From NCBI GenBank assembly GCA_041163745.1, contig JBEAQU010000078.1, forward strand, positions 1 through 64,000: a DNA stretch of 64,000 nt. The letters run 5' to 3'. Of the stretch, positions 7,194 through 15,985 are shown one piece after another. Every line of letters starts with the position of its first letter. Position 1 is the first letter of the stretch. The position numbers were made by a program, and so were the translations under genes. The stretch is from UBA6168 sp041163745. Lineage in GTDB: Bacteria; Bacteroidota; Bacteroidia; Chitinophagales; Saprospiraceae. Below the pieces are notes generated by a model. It saw only the letters and a program-made list of their open reading frames with translations, ran no database searches and was not told the DNA's origin.

Positions 7194-9704
7194 TCAAAAG
7201 CCCTCATCCGTCGGATCCTGCCCGAAAGATGGCTTGGAAAATCCGAAGTCCTCTTCCTCCAGGATCAGGCTGTCCGTAGCCAGGGAATCCACCCCATAGC
7301 CAAAGCGCAGGATGCTCTCCCGGTAATATTGGATGACGGAATCCCGGACATCCATCCCGATGGAATCCGGCGAAAGGTTTTCATAAAATGCGATGGAATC
7401 CAGGAGGGATTCCTCCGAGGGGATGTAATCATAGCAATCAAAAGTGGAGACATCACCGGGCAACGGTGGGAAGGCGTGCTTCCGCCAACCCTGGAACAGC
7501 GAATCCGCATACACGGCCGCCAGAAAATTGCCGGCCAGGGGCAGCGCCGAAGCCCCGCCTTGCCCGAGACGGGTCGATTGCCAGCGGACCAGGGGCTGCT
7601 CCGCACCGACCCAGGCACCCGCGATCAGATCGGGTGTGAAACCGATGAACCAACCGTCCGAATTGTTGTCCGTCGTCCCGGTCTTGCCGGCCGCCGGATA
7701 ATAGAAACCACACTGGTATCGCAGCCGGCCGCCGGTACCGCCGTCCACCACGGATTGCAGTAGATATCGTACTTTGTCGGCCGTCTCCGGACTCATCACC
7801 GGCCGGCCGGCTTCCGCCGCACCGGCGGAGAAATCAGCCACCAAAAGGCCGTCCGCCGTTTCGATCCGATCCAGGGTATGCAAGACCGGCAGCACGCCCC
7901 GGTTGGCGAAGACAGCGAACAGGCGGACCATCTCGTACAAGGTGGCATCCACCGCTCCCAGGGCGATACCCGGTTCCAACGGTATGTCGGAGGTGATTCC
8001 CATCCGCCGGGCCAGGTCGCGGACATTGTCGATTCCCATCCGAAGGATCAGGTGTACCGCCACTGTGTTCACCGACATGCGCAATGCCCCGCGCATGGAA
8101 TAATACCCCCCGTAGCGGCCGTCCACATTGCGTGGCGCCCAATTATCGAATGTCTCGAAAATCCGGTATTCGTTCGGAAACCGCTCACATGGGTCTACCC
8201 CGTTCTCCAATGCCAACGCATATACCACCGGCTTGAACGTGGACCCGACTTGGCGGACCGCCTTGATATGGTCGAATTTGAAATGCCGGAAATCAATGCC
8301 CCCGACCCATGCCCGGACCGCTCCCGTGTGCGGGTCGGCCGCCAGCAGGCCGGTGCTCAACAAGGTCAGGTAATACCGGATCGAATCCAACGGGGACAGG
8401 AGCGTGTCAACCGCCTGCCCTTCCGCATCCCATCGGAAAATGGTCATCCGAACCGGTCGCCGGAAAAGGGAGTCGATCTCCGCCGCCGGAATACCCGCGG
8501 ACAATAGCTGCTGGTATCGCGGCGAGGCCGCTTTCTGCACAGCCAACAACGCGTCGCTCCCCCACGGCACCGCCTGCGGATAATCCGCAAAATGCCGGTC
8601 GAAGGACGCCTGCAGACCCCGCATGTGGTCCCGGACGGATTCCTCCGCATATGCCTGCATCCTGGAATGAAGGGTCGTGTATATCTTCAGCCCGTCGGTG
8701 TAGATGTTGTACGGCCGTCCGTCCGGGTGCCGGTATTCGCGCAGCTCCTGCTCCAGTTCCAGCCGGAGACTTTCCCGGAAATAAGTTGCCAACCCCTCGT
8801 TGTGACTCTCCGTCGCGTATCGCACCGACACCGGCAACCGCGACAGGGAATCCGCCACCGATGCCGACAGATGTCCGTACTTGACCATCTGCTGCAGGAC
8901 GACATTGCGCCGCTCCCGCGCCCGGTCCGGATTGCGGACCGGATTGTAGGCGGTGTTCGCTTTCAACATACCGATCAGCACCGCCGCCTCCTCCGCCCGG
9001 ATGGCATACGGTGTCGTGCTGAAGTAGCGCAGCGCCGCCATCCGGATACCGAACACGTTCTCCCCGAACGGCACCGTGTTCAGGTACAAACCCAATATCT
9101 CCTCCTTGTTGTACACCCGCTCCAACCGACGGGCTATGATCATTTCCTTGAATTTGGCCACCGGCATCGTCAATATGCCCAACGATTTGCGCGGATACAG
9201 GTTCTTGGCCAGCTGCTGGCTGATGGTGCTCCCGCCGCCACCGGACTCGTCACCGGCCAGGATGCTCCGGAACAATACCCGCAACGCCGCCTTGAAATCT
9301 ATCCCCCCGTGCTCGAAAAAACGGGCGTCCTCCGTACTGACCAGGGCGTCCGTCAGAAAGGAGGACACACTGTCCAACTCCGTCAACAGCCGGTTCTCAA
9401 TGAAAAACTTGCCGAGCAACACACTGTCCACCGTGTATATCTCGGAGGCGACGTTCTGGTTGAGGTTCCGCAGATCCTGCTGCCGGGGCACAAACCCGAA
9501 GGCACCCAATGATATCAGCATCAGGAAGAAAAGAAACAACAGGCAGGCCGCCACACCCGGCAGTCCGACCCACAGGACCATCCGGGCCAACACCGGCCGC
9601 TCCGCAGCCATCGCCCGGTACCACCCTGCCCCTGAACGAATCCAGCCGGCTACTTGCCACCGCCCCGCTCTCTCATGTTTGTCCTTTTCCCAGCTTGGTT
9701 CCAT
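7194..9704 (-). CDS. Class A penicillin-binding protein (transglycosylase/transpeptidase, PBP1A-like)
   Basis: An 836-residue bifunctional peptidoglycan synthase anchored by one membrane helix (about residues 44-72). The GT51 glycosyltransferase domain carries EDARFFEHGG (about 124) and GGSTISQQLAKN, the lipid II polymerising signature. The transpeptidase domain has the three serine-acyltransferase motifs: STFK (active Ser about 485), SVN (in MRMSVNTVAVHL) and KTGTT (about 673). Length and order match PBP1A/MrcA relatives. The start at 9704 is preferred over one 12 codons upstream because the latter overlaps a promoter-like box. It is encoded alone and is followed immediately by an intergenic MITE-like element. 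Confidence 0.95.
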   Translation of the reverse strand: MEPSWEKDKHERAGRWQVAGWIRSGAGWYRAMAAERPVLARMVLWVGLPGVAACLLFLFFLMLISLGAFGFVPRQQDLRNLNQNVASEIYTVDSVLLGKFFIENRLLTELDSVSSFLTDALVSTEDARFFEHGGIDFKAALRVLFRSILAGDESGGGGSTISQQLAKNLYPRKSLGILTMPVAKFKEMIIARRLERVYNKEEILGLYLNTVPFGENVFGIRMAALRYFSTTPYAIRAEEAAVLIGMLKANTAYNPVRNPDRARERRNVVLQQMVKYGHLSASVADSLSRLPVSVRYATESHNEGLATYFRESLRLELEQELREYRHPDGRPYNIYTDGLKIYTTLHSRMQAYAEESVRDHMRGLQASFDRHFADYPQAVPWGSDALLAVQKAASPRYQQLLSAGIPAAEIDSLFRRPVRMTIFRWDAEGQAVDTLLSPLDSIRYYLTLLSTGLLAADPHTGAVRAWVGGIDFRHFKFDHIKAVRQVGSTFKPVVYALALENGVDPCERFPNEYRIFETFDNWAPRNVDGRYGGYYSMRGALRMSVNTVAVHLILRMGIDNVRDLARRMGITSDIPLEPGIALGAVDATLYEMVRLFAVFANRGVLPVLHTLDRIETADGLLVADFSAGAAEAGRPVMSPETADKVRYLLQSVVDGGTGGRLRYQCGFYYPAAGKTGTTDNNSDGWFIGFTPDLIAGAWVGAEQPLVRWQSTRLGQGGASALPLAGNFLAAVYADSLFQGWRKHAFPPLPGDVSTFDCYDYIPSEESLLDSIAFYENLSPDSIGMDVRDSVIQYYRESILRFGYGVDSLATDSLILEEEDFGFSKPSFGQDPTDEGF

Positions 9705-9723
9705 TTCGATTCTTGTAGAGTCG

Positions 9724-9731
9724 CAAAAATA
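9724..9731 (-). promoter_or_regulatory. Promoter-like TAnnTTTG box upstream of the PBP gene
   Basis: The minus strand reads TATTTTTG, a perfect match to the Bacteroidota -7 consensus, about 20 bases before the start codon. No TTG at the expected -33 spacing was found. Confidence 0.3.
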
Positions 9732-9848
9732 CGTAAACACCTATGGCTACACATCCTATTCCATCCGTTTTAATATACCCGGCGCATCCCGATCTGAAAA
9801 GGTCGTCCTGATTGGCAGGATACCGGCTGTTTGCGATACCTTTACCGT

Positions 9849-11525
9849 ATGATTCCTCCGGCGCCTTTGAATAAAACGGTCCGTCCGATCCTCCGTCCCA
9901 CCGCCTGGATCGCCCTGGCGGCGGCCGTGCTCCTGCCCGCCGCCTTGCTCACCAACCTGGGCCTCGTCGCACTGTATGGTGACGAAGGCATCCGCGCACT
10001 GGTCGCCTTGGAAATGGACATCTCCGGCAACTGGATCACGCCGACCCTCTTCGGCGAATTCTATTACAACAAACCGCCCCTTTACAACTGGATCCTCGCG
10101 CTCTGCTTCCGGCTGACCGGCCGAACCGACGAATTCGCCGTCCGGTTGCCAACCGTGCTGTTCCTCCTCGCTTTCGCCGCCACCCTGCGGTTCTTCCTCC
10201 GACGTCAACCCCCGTTCCATTCGGACCCCGTCCTGCCGGTCGCCATTCCCCTCATGCTGCTGACCACCGGCCGTATCCTCTTCTGGGACAGTATGCTCGG
10301 CCTGCTGGACATTTGCTACGCCTGGGTGCTGTACTCCCTTTTCATGGTGATTTATACCGAAGGAGAACGCCAACGCGACCAACGCCTCTTCCCCATCGCC
10401 TACCTCCTCGGCGCTGTCGCCTTCCTGCTCAAGGGACTGCCCGCCCTGTATACTCTCGGTGTCTCCCTGCCTGCCTATTTTTTCTGGCGCCGACAACCGT
10501 ACAGACTGGTCTCCCGCGCTCACCTGGGCGGCATCCTGCTCTTCCTCGCCGTCATCGGCAGCTATTACACCGCCTATGCACAATTCAACGGAATCGGTGA
10601 AGCCTGGAAAACCCTCTATCACGAGTCCGCCAAAAGAACCTTCCTCTCCCATGGTCTAAGGGAGACCATCCTCCATGTCCTCTCCTTCCCCTTCGAAATG
10701 GCATACCACTTCCTCCCCTGGTCTCTCCTGCTTTTGCCGGCCTGCCACCCCAGGATGATCCGACAATACAAGAAACACCCCTTCCTCAGCTGGAACCTGC
10801 TCCTGCTTGCCGTCACCATCCTGCCCTTCTGGCTCTCCGTCGAAGTCTATCCCCGATACGTCTTCCCCCAACTGCCGCTGCTGCTCACCGTGCTGGGATA
10901 CGGATACCGGACGGCCGTGAAAGGCGGATACCAGCTCCCGGTCCGGATCGTCGAGGGTACCTTCCTCGCCGGCAGCATCGCGGCCACCGTAGCACTGGCC
11001 ATTCTCCCGGCGACGGACACATTCCGCCTTGTTCCCCTGGCCACTTGGAAAAGCGCACTCCTCGCCTCAGTCCTCCTATGTGCAGGATTCCTCTACCTCC
11101 GATTCCCACCTTGGCGGCCTGTCGTCTTCGCCCTGATGCTGCTGGTCGCCCGGCTGGGCTTCGACTGGTTCGTACTCCCTACCCGACTCTCCGCGGAGTG
11201 CAGCACCAACGTCCGCTCCAGCAGCCTTCGGGTGGCGGATCGACTAAAAGGGAAAACAATGTATATTTACCAGTCCAGCCTGGGCTTCCAACCGGTGACA
11301 GGATACTACCTCACCCGCAGAACCCACGCCATCCTGCACCGGAAATCAACGGATTTCGAGCCGGACAGCTACTGCCTGCGGGATCCCCTCAGCTACGGAC
11401 CAGGTGACCTGCCCGCCGTGGATACCCTGACCATCCAATGGAATTGCCAATCCCTGCTGGTCGTACCTTGTCCGGACGATGACCTGGCACAACCCGGTTC
11501 TCCCCCGCAGGAAACCAACCGCTGA
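9849..11525 (+). CDS. ArnT-like GT-C glycosyltransferase (PMT/GT83 family)
   Basis: A 558-residue integral membrane protein with about 11-12 hydrophobic helices, of the dolichyl-phosphate-mannose/ArnT class. These enzymes move a sugar from a polyprenyl-phosphate carrier to lipid or protein on the periplasmic side. The first periplasmic loop has the diagnostic acidic motif in YGDEGIRALVALEM, followed by YYNKPPLYNW, matching the ArnT D-E...G-x-Y-x-KPP pattern. The C-terminal part is a soluble periplasmic domain. The start ATG at 9849 is chosen; a TTG six codons upstream is possible. It lies 34 bases upstream of a GT2 gene that could supply the polyprenyl-linked donor. The sugar transferred cannot be read from sequence. 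Confidence 0.85.
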   Translation: MIPPAPLNKTVRPILRPTAWIALAAAVLLPAALLTNLGLVALYGDEGIRALVALEMDISGNWITPTLFGEFYYNKPPLYNWILALCFRLTGRTDEFAVRLPTVLFLLAFAATLRFFLRRQPPFHSDPVLPVAIPLMLLTTGRILFWDSMLGLLDICYAWVLYSLFMVIYTEGERQRDQRLFPIAYLLGAVAFLLKGLPALYTLGVSLPAYFFWRRQPYRLVSRAHLGGILLFLAVIGSYYTAYAQFNGIGEAWKTLYHESAKRTFLSHGLRETILHVLSFPFEMAYHFLPWSLLLLPACHPRMIRQYKKHPFLSWNLLLLAVTILPFWLSVEVYPRYVFPQLPLLLTVLGYGYRTAVKGGYQLPVRIVEGTFLAGSIAATVALAILPATDTFRLVPLATWKSALLASVLLCAGFLYLRFPPWRPVVFALMLLVARLGFDWFVLPTRLSAECSTNVRSSSLRVADRLKGKTMYIYQSSLGFQPVTGYYLTRRTHAILHRKSTDFEPDSYCLRDPLSYGPGDLPAVDTLTIQWNCQSLLVVPCPDDDLAQPGSPPQETNR

Positions 11526-11559
11526 CCCGGCTTTCACCCGGCATACCTAACAGTTGCTT

Positions 11560-12495
11560 ATGAAAATATCTGTCGTCGTGACGGTCTTCAACGAACAGGA
11601 CAATATCCGCCCCCTGGTGGCGCAACTACGGTCCGCCTTGTCCGACCTGGATTATGAAATCGTCTACGTGGACGACGGCTCCACCGACGGCACCCTCACG
11701 GAATTGGCCGCCCTCGCCGCCCCAGACTTGAAAGTGGTGGAACTCCGCAAAAACTACGGCCAGAGCCTCGCCCTCATGGCAGGTATCGACCAGGCCACCG
11801 GTGAATTCATCGCCACCATGGACGGCGACCTGCAAAACGACCCGGCGGATATCCCCGGTATGCTCAGCCTGGCGGAATCCGGCCGCTGGGACCTCGTCGC
11901 CGGCCTGCGCACCAACCGGCAGGACGGCCTTTGGCTCCGGAAAATCCCCAGCTCCATCGCCAACTGGATCATCCGCCATGCAACAAATGTCCATATGAAG
12001 GATTACGGCTGCGCCCTCAAGGTCTTCCGCGCGGAAATCGCCCGCGACCTCGGCCTGTACGGAGAACTGCACCGCTTCATCCCCGTACTCGCCCACCTCG
12101 AAGGCGCCCGGATCACCCAGGTCGATGTACGTCACCACGCCCGCCGCTTCGGCACCTCCAAATACGGCCTGGGACGGACCGTCAAAGTCGTCAGCGACCT
12201 GCTCCTGATGCTCTTCTTCAAACGCTACCTTCAGCGTCCGATGCACCTCTTCGGTAATGCCGGGGTCGTCCTGCTGTCCCTCGGTTTGCTGATCAACCTC
12301 TATCTCGGCATTCTCAAGGTATTGGGGCAGGATATATGGGGCAAACCGCTCATCATCCTCGGCCTCATGCTCGTCATCGGCGGCATCCAACTCATCACCG
12401 TCGGCATCGTGGTCGAAATCCAAATGCGGACCTATTTCGAATCCCAACAGAAAAAACCTTACAAGGTCCGGCATATCCACCAATCCTCCTCCTGA
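11560..12495 (+). CDS. GT2 polyprenyl-phosphate glycosyltransferase (DPM1/GtrB/ArnC type)
   Basis: A 311-residue enzyme of the family that loads a sugar from a nucleotide donor onto undecaprenyl phosphate at the inner face of the membrane. The GT-A domain opens with VVVTVFNEQDN and has VYVDDGSTDGT (about residues 37-47) and the metal-binding DGDLQND (about 88-94). The C-terminus has two hydrophobic helices (about 230-255 and 265-290), as in GtrB and ArnC. The start is the ATG at 11560; a TTG two codons upstream is weaker. With the preceding ArnT-like gene it forms a donor-synthase plus transferase pair, probably one operon. Confidence 0.88.
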   Translation: MKISVVVTVFNEQDNIRPLVAQLRSALSDLDYEIVYVDDGSTDGTLTELAALAAPDLKVVELRKNYGQSLALMAGIDQATGEFIATMDGDLQNDPADIPGMLSLAESGRWDLVAGLRTNRQDGLWLRKIPSSIANWIIRHATNVHMKDYGCALKVFRAEIARDLGLYGELHRFIPVLAHLEGARITQVDVRHHARRFGTSKYGLGRTVKVVSDLLLMLFFKRYLQRPMHLFGNAGVVLLSLGLLINLYLGILKVLGQDIWGKPLIILGLMLVIGGIQLITVGIVVEIQMRTYFESQQKKPYKVRHIHQSSS

Positions 12496-12523
12496 CGCCC
12501 TGCCGACCGCCTCCTGTCTCCGA

Positions 12524-13375
12524 TCAACGACCCACCAGGCGGAGGTCCACCCGCACCGGCAGATGGTCGCTCGGAAAGTTGGTGCCGTCGTTCGTTCGGT
12601 CGATCTCAAACGACGACACCGCCCATCCCGCACTTACGAAGACATGGTCGATCCGACGACATTCGGCCCCCTCCACCCGGAAACCGGTGAAAGTGCAGCC
12701 CGGCTCCTCCCCCTGCGCGAACCGCTCCGCATAGGTGTCCCGGATATCCCATCCCTTCGATTTACCGACCAATCCGTACGGGGCGGCCGCTGGCTCGAAA
12801 TTGAAATCCCCCATGAGGATGTACGGTTGACCATCCGACAGCCGAACCGCCTCGCTGCGGATCAACTCCAGGCTCCGGAGCCGGGCAAGCTCGCCACGGT
12901 GGTCGAAATGGGTGTTGAAAACATAAAACGTCCGACCAGCGCTACGATCCCGGAACATACCCCAGGAACAGATCCGGGTGATGGCCGCATCCCAACTCCT
13001 GCTACCGGGTACCGCAGGCGTCTCCGACAACCAGAAGGTTCCGCTCCGAAGCAATTCCATCCGCTCCGGACGATAAAATATCGCCGAAAATTCCCCCTCC
13101 CGCTTCGCATCGTCCCGTCCGACACCATACCAGCGATAAGCCGGTAACAACTGCGACAGGTCGTCCATCTGGTTGGCCAGGGCCTCCTGCACCCCAAAGA
13201 TATCCGGCGCCTGCCGCTCCAATAATTCCGCCACCCGCTGCTTCCGGTACGTCCATTGGTTCACCCCGTCCGCCGGCGTATCCAACCGGATGTTATACGT
13301 CAACACCCGTACGGAAGAATCCGATGCCTCCCGAAAAACTGACAAAAGACACAACAGATAGAATAAGATGCTCAT
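12524..13375 (-). CDS. Secreted endonuclease/exonuclease/phosphatase (EEP) family protein
   Basis: A 283-residue protein with a short N-terminal signal sequence (about residues 1-17). It carries the metal-dependent phosphodiesterase fold. Visible family residues are LTYNIRLD near the start, FGVQEAL (metal-binding Glu), FNTHFDHRG (catalytic His), GDFNFEP (Asp-Asn pair), CRRIDHVF and the terminal SDHLPV (Asp-His). This is typical of Bacteroidota periplasmic EEP proteins annotated as endonuclease/exonuclease/phosphatase. Natural substrates may be nucleic acids, phospholipids or sugar phosphates; the sequence does not say which. It converges on the GT2 gene with 28 bases between stop codons. Confidence 0.88.
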   Translation of the reverse strand: MSILFYLLCLLSVFREASDSSVRVLTYNIRLDTPADGVNQWTYRKQRVAELLERQAPDIFGVQEALANQMDDLSQLLPAYRWYGVGRDDAKREGEFSAIFYRPERMELLRSGTFWLSETPAVPGSRSWDAAITRICSWGMFRDRSAGRTFYVFNTHFDHRGELARLRSLELIRSEAVRLSDGQPYILMGDFNFEPAAAPYGLVGKSKGWDIRDTYAERFAQGEEPGCTFTGFRVEGAECRRIDHVFVSAGWAVSSFEIDRTNDGTNFPSDHLPVRVDLRLVGR

Positions 13376-13579
13376 CCCTCAAGATTTTGATGGTGAAAAT
13401 GAAAGTCGTCGGGCCCCAACGCCCGCTCCACCGCCAAATTACCATTTTTCCCTTCGGCACCTGACCGGCCAGGCTTGCCCGACACGACTTTTTACCGACC
13501 GCCAGCTAAAGGAACACCTGCCCTGGCGAACCACTCCCGCAGCGGATTGTTCCGTTGTCGTACATCATTCCACCACACC

Positions 13580-14926
13580 ATGACTCGTCCCTTGCCAGTC
13601 TTCCGTCAGAAAAACCAACTGATTCCCGGCGCCGCCTTCGTCGCCGATCCCTTCACTTTCACCATCCGCCAGGCTCCCCTGTTGGGCCGGTTCTACCGCG
13701 TCCCTTTCGTCTTCCGCAAGTTGTTCGTCACCTCCGACCCGGAGGTGTTCAGCCATGTCCTCCAGAAAAACCAGAAGAATTATGTCAAGAGCGTCGCCTA
13801 CCGTCACCTGCGCATGGCCATCGGCAACGGCCTGGTCACCTCCGAAGGCGATTATTGGCGCAAACAACGCCGGCTCGTCCAGCCGGTTTTCTACAAAGCG
13901 GCACTGGAAAATCTCTTCCTCCGCATGGTGACGGTCGCAGACCGGTTCATCGGGGAACTCCGACACAAGGCAGCCGCCGGCAACCCCCTGGAGGTGACCC
14001 GCGAAATGATGGCCGTCACAGCCGACATAACCCTCCAAACCTTGTTCAGCACAGAAAATTCCGCCGACATTTCCGAACTGTACCGCATCATGGCGGATGC
14101 ACAGGATTACATCATCTTCCGCACCGCCAAACCTCACCTGACCCCCCTGGTCTTTCTCGACGGGCGCCACCGTCGCTTCCGACGCGACATCCGGTGGTTC
14201 GACCGCTATATCTACGGCATGATCGACGAACGGAAGAAAATGCATACCCCGCCGGCGGATCTCCTCACCTTGCTGACCCAACAGGTGGATGCGGATACCG
14301 GGGAACGGATGTCGGACCGCCAACTACGCGACGAGGCCATCACCCTCTATGCAGCGGGTCACGAAACCTCCTCCACGGCCCTCTCCTGGACCCTCTACCT
14401 GCTGGCCGAAAACCCGGATGTCCTCCTACGCGTCCGCTCCGAAGCTGACTCCGCCTTCGGAAACAACCCTCCTTCCTTCGCCGCCCTGCAGGACCTGCCC
14501 TACACCCGGCAGGTCCTGCAGGAAAGTATGCGCCTGTATCCGCCCGCCTTCGCCCTCGGTCGACAACCCGTCGCGGATGACCGCATCCTCGGCCATCCCG
14601 TCCCCGCCGGCTCCATCATCTTTCTCTCCATTGCCGCCCTCCACCGGGATCCCGCCTTCTGGGAAAAACCCGACGAATTCTTCCCCGACCACTTCCTTCC
14701 CGCCACCGAAAAGGAACGTGACCGCATGGCCTACCTCCCCTTTGGCGCCGGACCCCGCATGTGCGTCGGCAACCACTTCGCCATGATGGAAATGCAGCTG
14801 CTCCTCGCTCTCCTCATCCGTCACTTCGACCTCAAAATCGACCCCCGACATCCCGTCGTACCCGAACCGCTGATCACCCTAAAACCCAAATTCGGCATCC
14901 GTATGTCCTTCCTCCCCCGTGACTGA
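13580..14926 (+). CDS. Cytochrome P450
   Basis: A 448-residue heme monooxygenase. The I-helix oxygen-binding motif AGHETSS is at about residues 260-266, the K-helix ExxR as ESMRLYPP at about 315, and the heme loop FGAGPRMCVGNHFA with the ligand Cys at about residue 395. Sequence style (long-chain, CYP102/CYP110-like heme loop and AGHETS) and lack of a membrane anchor suggest a soluble class I or fatty-acid-type enzyme. No ferredoxin or reductase gene is adjacent. The start at 13580 (MTRPLPVF) is preferred; the open frame upstream is Ser/Arg/Pro-rich and not protein-like. Substrate unknown. Confidence 0.95.
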   Translation: MTRPLPVFRQKNQLIPGAAFVADPFTFTIRQAPLLGRFYRVPFVFRKLFVTSDPEVFSHVLQKNQKNYVKSVAYRHLRMAIGNGLVTSEGDYWRKQRRLVQPVFYKAALENLFLRMVTVADRFIGELRHKAAAGNPLEVTREMMAVTADITLQTLFSTENSADISELYRIMADAQDYIIFRTAKPHLTPLVFLDGRHRRFRRDIRWFDRYIYGMIDERKKMHTPPADLLTLLTQQVDADTGERMSDRQLRDEAITLYAAGHETSSTALSWTLYLLAENPDVLLRVRSEADSAFGNNPPSFAALQDLPYTRQVLQESMRLYPPAFALGRQPVADDRILGHPVPAGSIIFLSIAALHRDPAFWEKPDEFFPDHFLPATEKERDRMAYLPFGAGPRMCVGNHFAMMEMQLLLALLIRHFDLKIDPRHPVVPEPLITLKPKFGIRMSFLPRD

Positions 14927-14980
14927 CCACTTCCTCGTTGCCTCCGCTTTTTTGCCACCGGAACATCCTGTCCATTTACA

Positions 14981-14988
14981 TATATTTG
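14981..14988 (+). promoter_or_regulatory. Promoter-like TAnnTTTG box upstream of the Nudix gene
   Basis: TATATTTG, a perfect match to the Bacteroidota -7 consensus, lies in the 173-base gap before the Nudix gene, 111 bases ahead of its start. A TTTG at 14951 is slightly too far upstream to be a standard -33 element. Confidence 0.4.
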
Positions 14989-15099
14989 TCCAGTCCTTCC
15001 CATGGGTTGCAGACAGCGAACAGCCCGGATACCCGCCGATGACAGGGTCCGCTCGCTGTCCACGCCCTCCGGGCCGGGAGTGTTCAACACTTCGACAAA

Positions 15100-15522
15100 A
15101 TGGCTGATATCAATCTCAAGGTAAGACTCATCCTGTACAACAAGGGCAAGATTCTGCTCCTGAAGCAAAAGAAAAACCAAGGCGGCAACTACACCCTCGT
15201 AGGGGGCACCATCGAACATACCGAATACGCCTTGCAGGCCCTGATTCGGGAAGCCTACGAGGAAGCCGGTATCAGCTTGCTGGAAGACGACCTGCAACTG
15301 GTCCATGTCCTGCACAAACGAACCCGTGGCAACGGCCACCGCATCACCCTCTATTTCAAAGGAAGCGCCTGGGTCGGAAGGCTCCGTACCGGCGAACCCA
15401 ACAAATTCAAGGGCGTAGAATGGTTCCCGCTGGACAATTTGCCGACCAACCTCTCCCCTACTGTCCACCATGTCCTGCAACAATACCGCGACGGCATCAT
15501 GTACTCGGAATTCCGAAGCTGA
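15100..15522 (+). CDS. Nudix hydrolase
   Basis: A 140-residue single-domain protein. The Nudix box is perfect: G-x5-E-x7-REAYEEAGI (about residues 36-58), which binds the metals that hydrolyse a nucleoside diphosphate linked to another moiety. The N-terminal strand VRLILYNKGKILLLKQKK is typical of the fold. The substrate (oxidised nucleotide, ADP-sugar, NADH or other) is not predictable. It is probably transcribed alone and is followed by a convergent gene with a MITE-like element in between. Confidence 0.92.
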   Translation: MADINLKVRLILYNKGKILLLKQKKNQGGNYTLVGGTIEHTEYALQALIREAYEEAGISLLEDDLQLVHVLHKRTRGNGHRITLYFKGSAWVGRLRTGEPNKFKGVEWFPLDNLPTNLSPTVHHVLQQYRDGIMYSEFRS

Positions 15523-15985
15523 CCCCCCCCTCCGCTCAGTCCCCCTTTGCCCCGCACGGGCGCAAACCAACCTGTCGGATCACAAAAAATGCTTTGGAGT
15601 CCAGCTTTCCCCACAAGCGGGGAATCCCCTCCCTCTTTGCCACACCCATGCCCAGCGCCGCGAAGCGGGGAGCAAAATTCCATTAATAAAAAGGTGACAA
15701 CATACCCCCTCTACTTGCTATCAGATAATTAAGAAAAGAAAAAATCCCTGTAGTCAGCCCGATTCTAAAAATTCGCGTACCAGCTTTCCCGCGAAGCGGG
15801 GAAAAAATAAATCCGCTTCCAACGAATCCGCCATTCCGTCACCGCTGCGGCCGCGACATGGCACATCAATTCAGGTCAAAGCCGAACCGACAATTTGGTT
15901 TGCGCCACACACACCAATACAAAGGGCTGTGCAACCTGCGCTGCACAGCCCCTCGAACCCGCCGAACCGACGGGATCCTGATTGA
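15523..15985. other. Intergenic region between convergent genes, mostly a MITE-like element
   Basis: A 463-base gap between the Nudix gene and the convergent Cys-pair protein gene. Positions 15559-15906 are copy C of the dispersed element. The remaining 36 and 79 bases show no gene. Confidence 0.5.
15559..15906. mobile_element. MITE-like element, copy C (most complete)
   Basis: A 348-bp element with clear terminal inverted repeats: left 15559-15581 reads GGCGCAAACCAA, then CC, then TGTCGG; right 15884-15906 read inward gives GGCGCAAACCAA, then AT, then TGTCGG. The two ends match at 20 of 23 positions. Three hairpins on a GCGGGG theme (about 15605-15622, 15659-15672 and 15786-15805) surround an AT-rich core (about 15675-15760). 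It carries no credible coding frame. No target-site duplication was recognised by eye. Compared with copy B it has about 50 extra bases in the left part, including one extra hairpin. Confidence 0.7.

Noticed and set aside
6985..7197. 70-codon minus-strand frame next to the PBP gene
   Set aside because: Translation of the MITE-like element; the corresponding frames in copies A and C are interrupted or shifted.
14821..15570. 249-codon frame antisense to the P450 end and Nudix gene
   Set aside because: Covers two real plus-strand genes; composition is not protein-like.
15605..15805. CRISPR array based on repeated GCGGGG motifs
   Set aside because: Repeats are short hairpins with irregular spacing and the intervening sequence is conserved between copies, unlike spacers. 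No cas genes.
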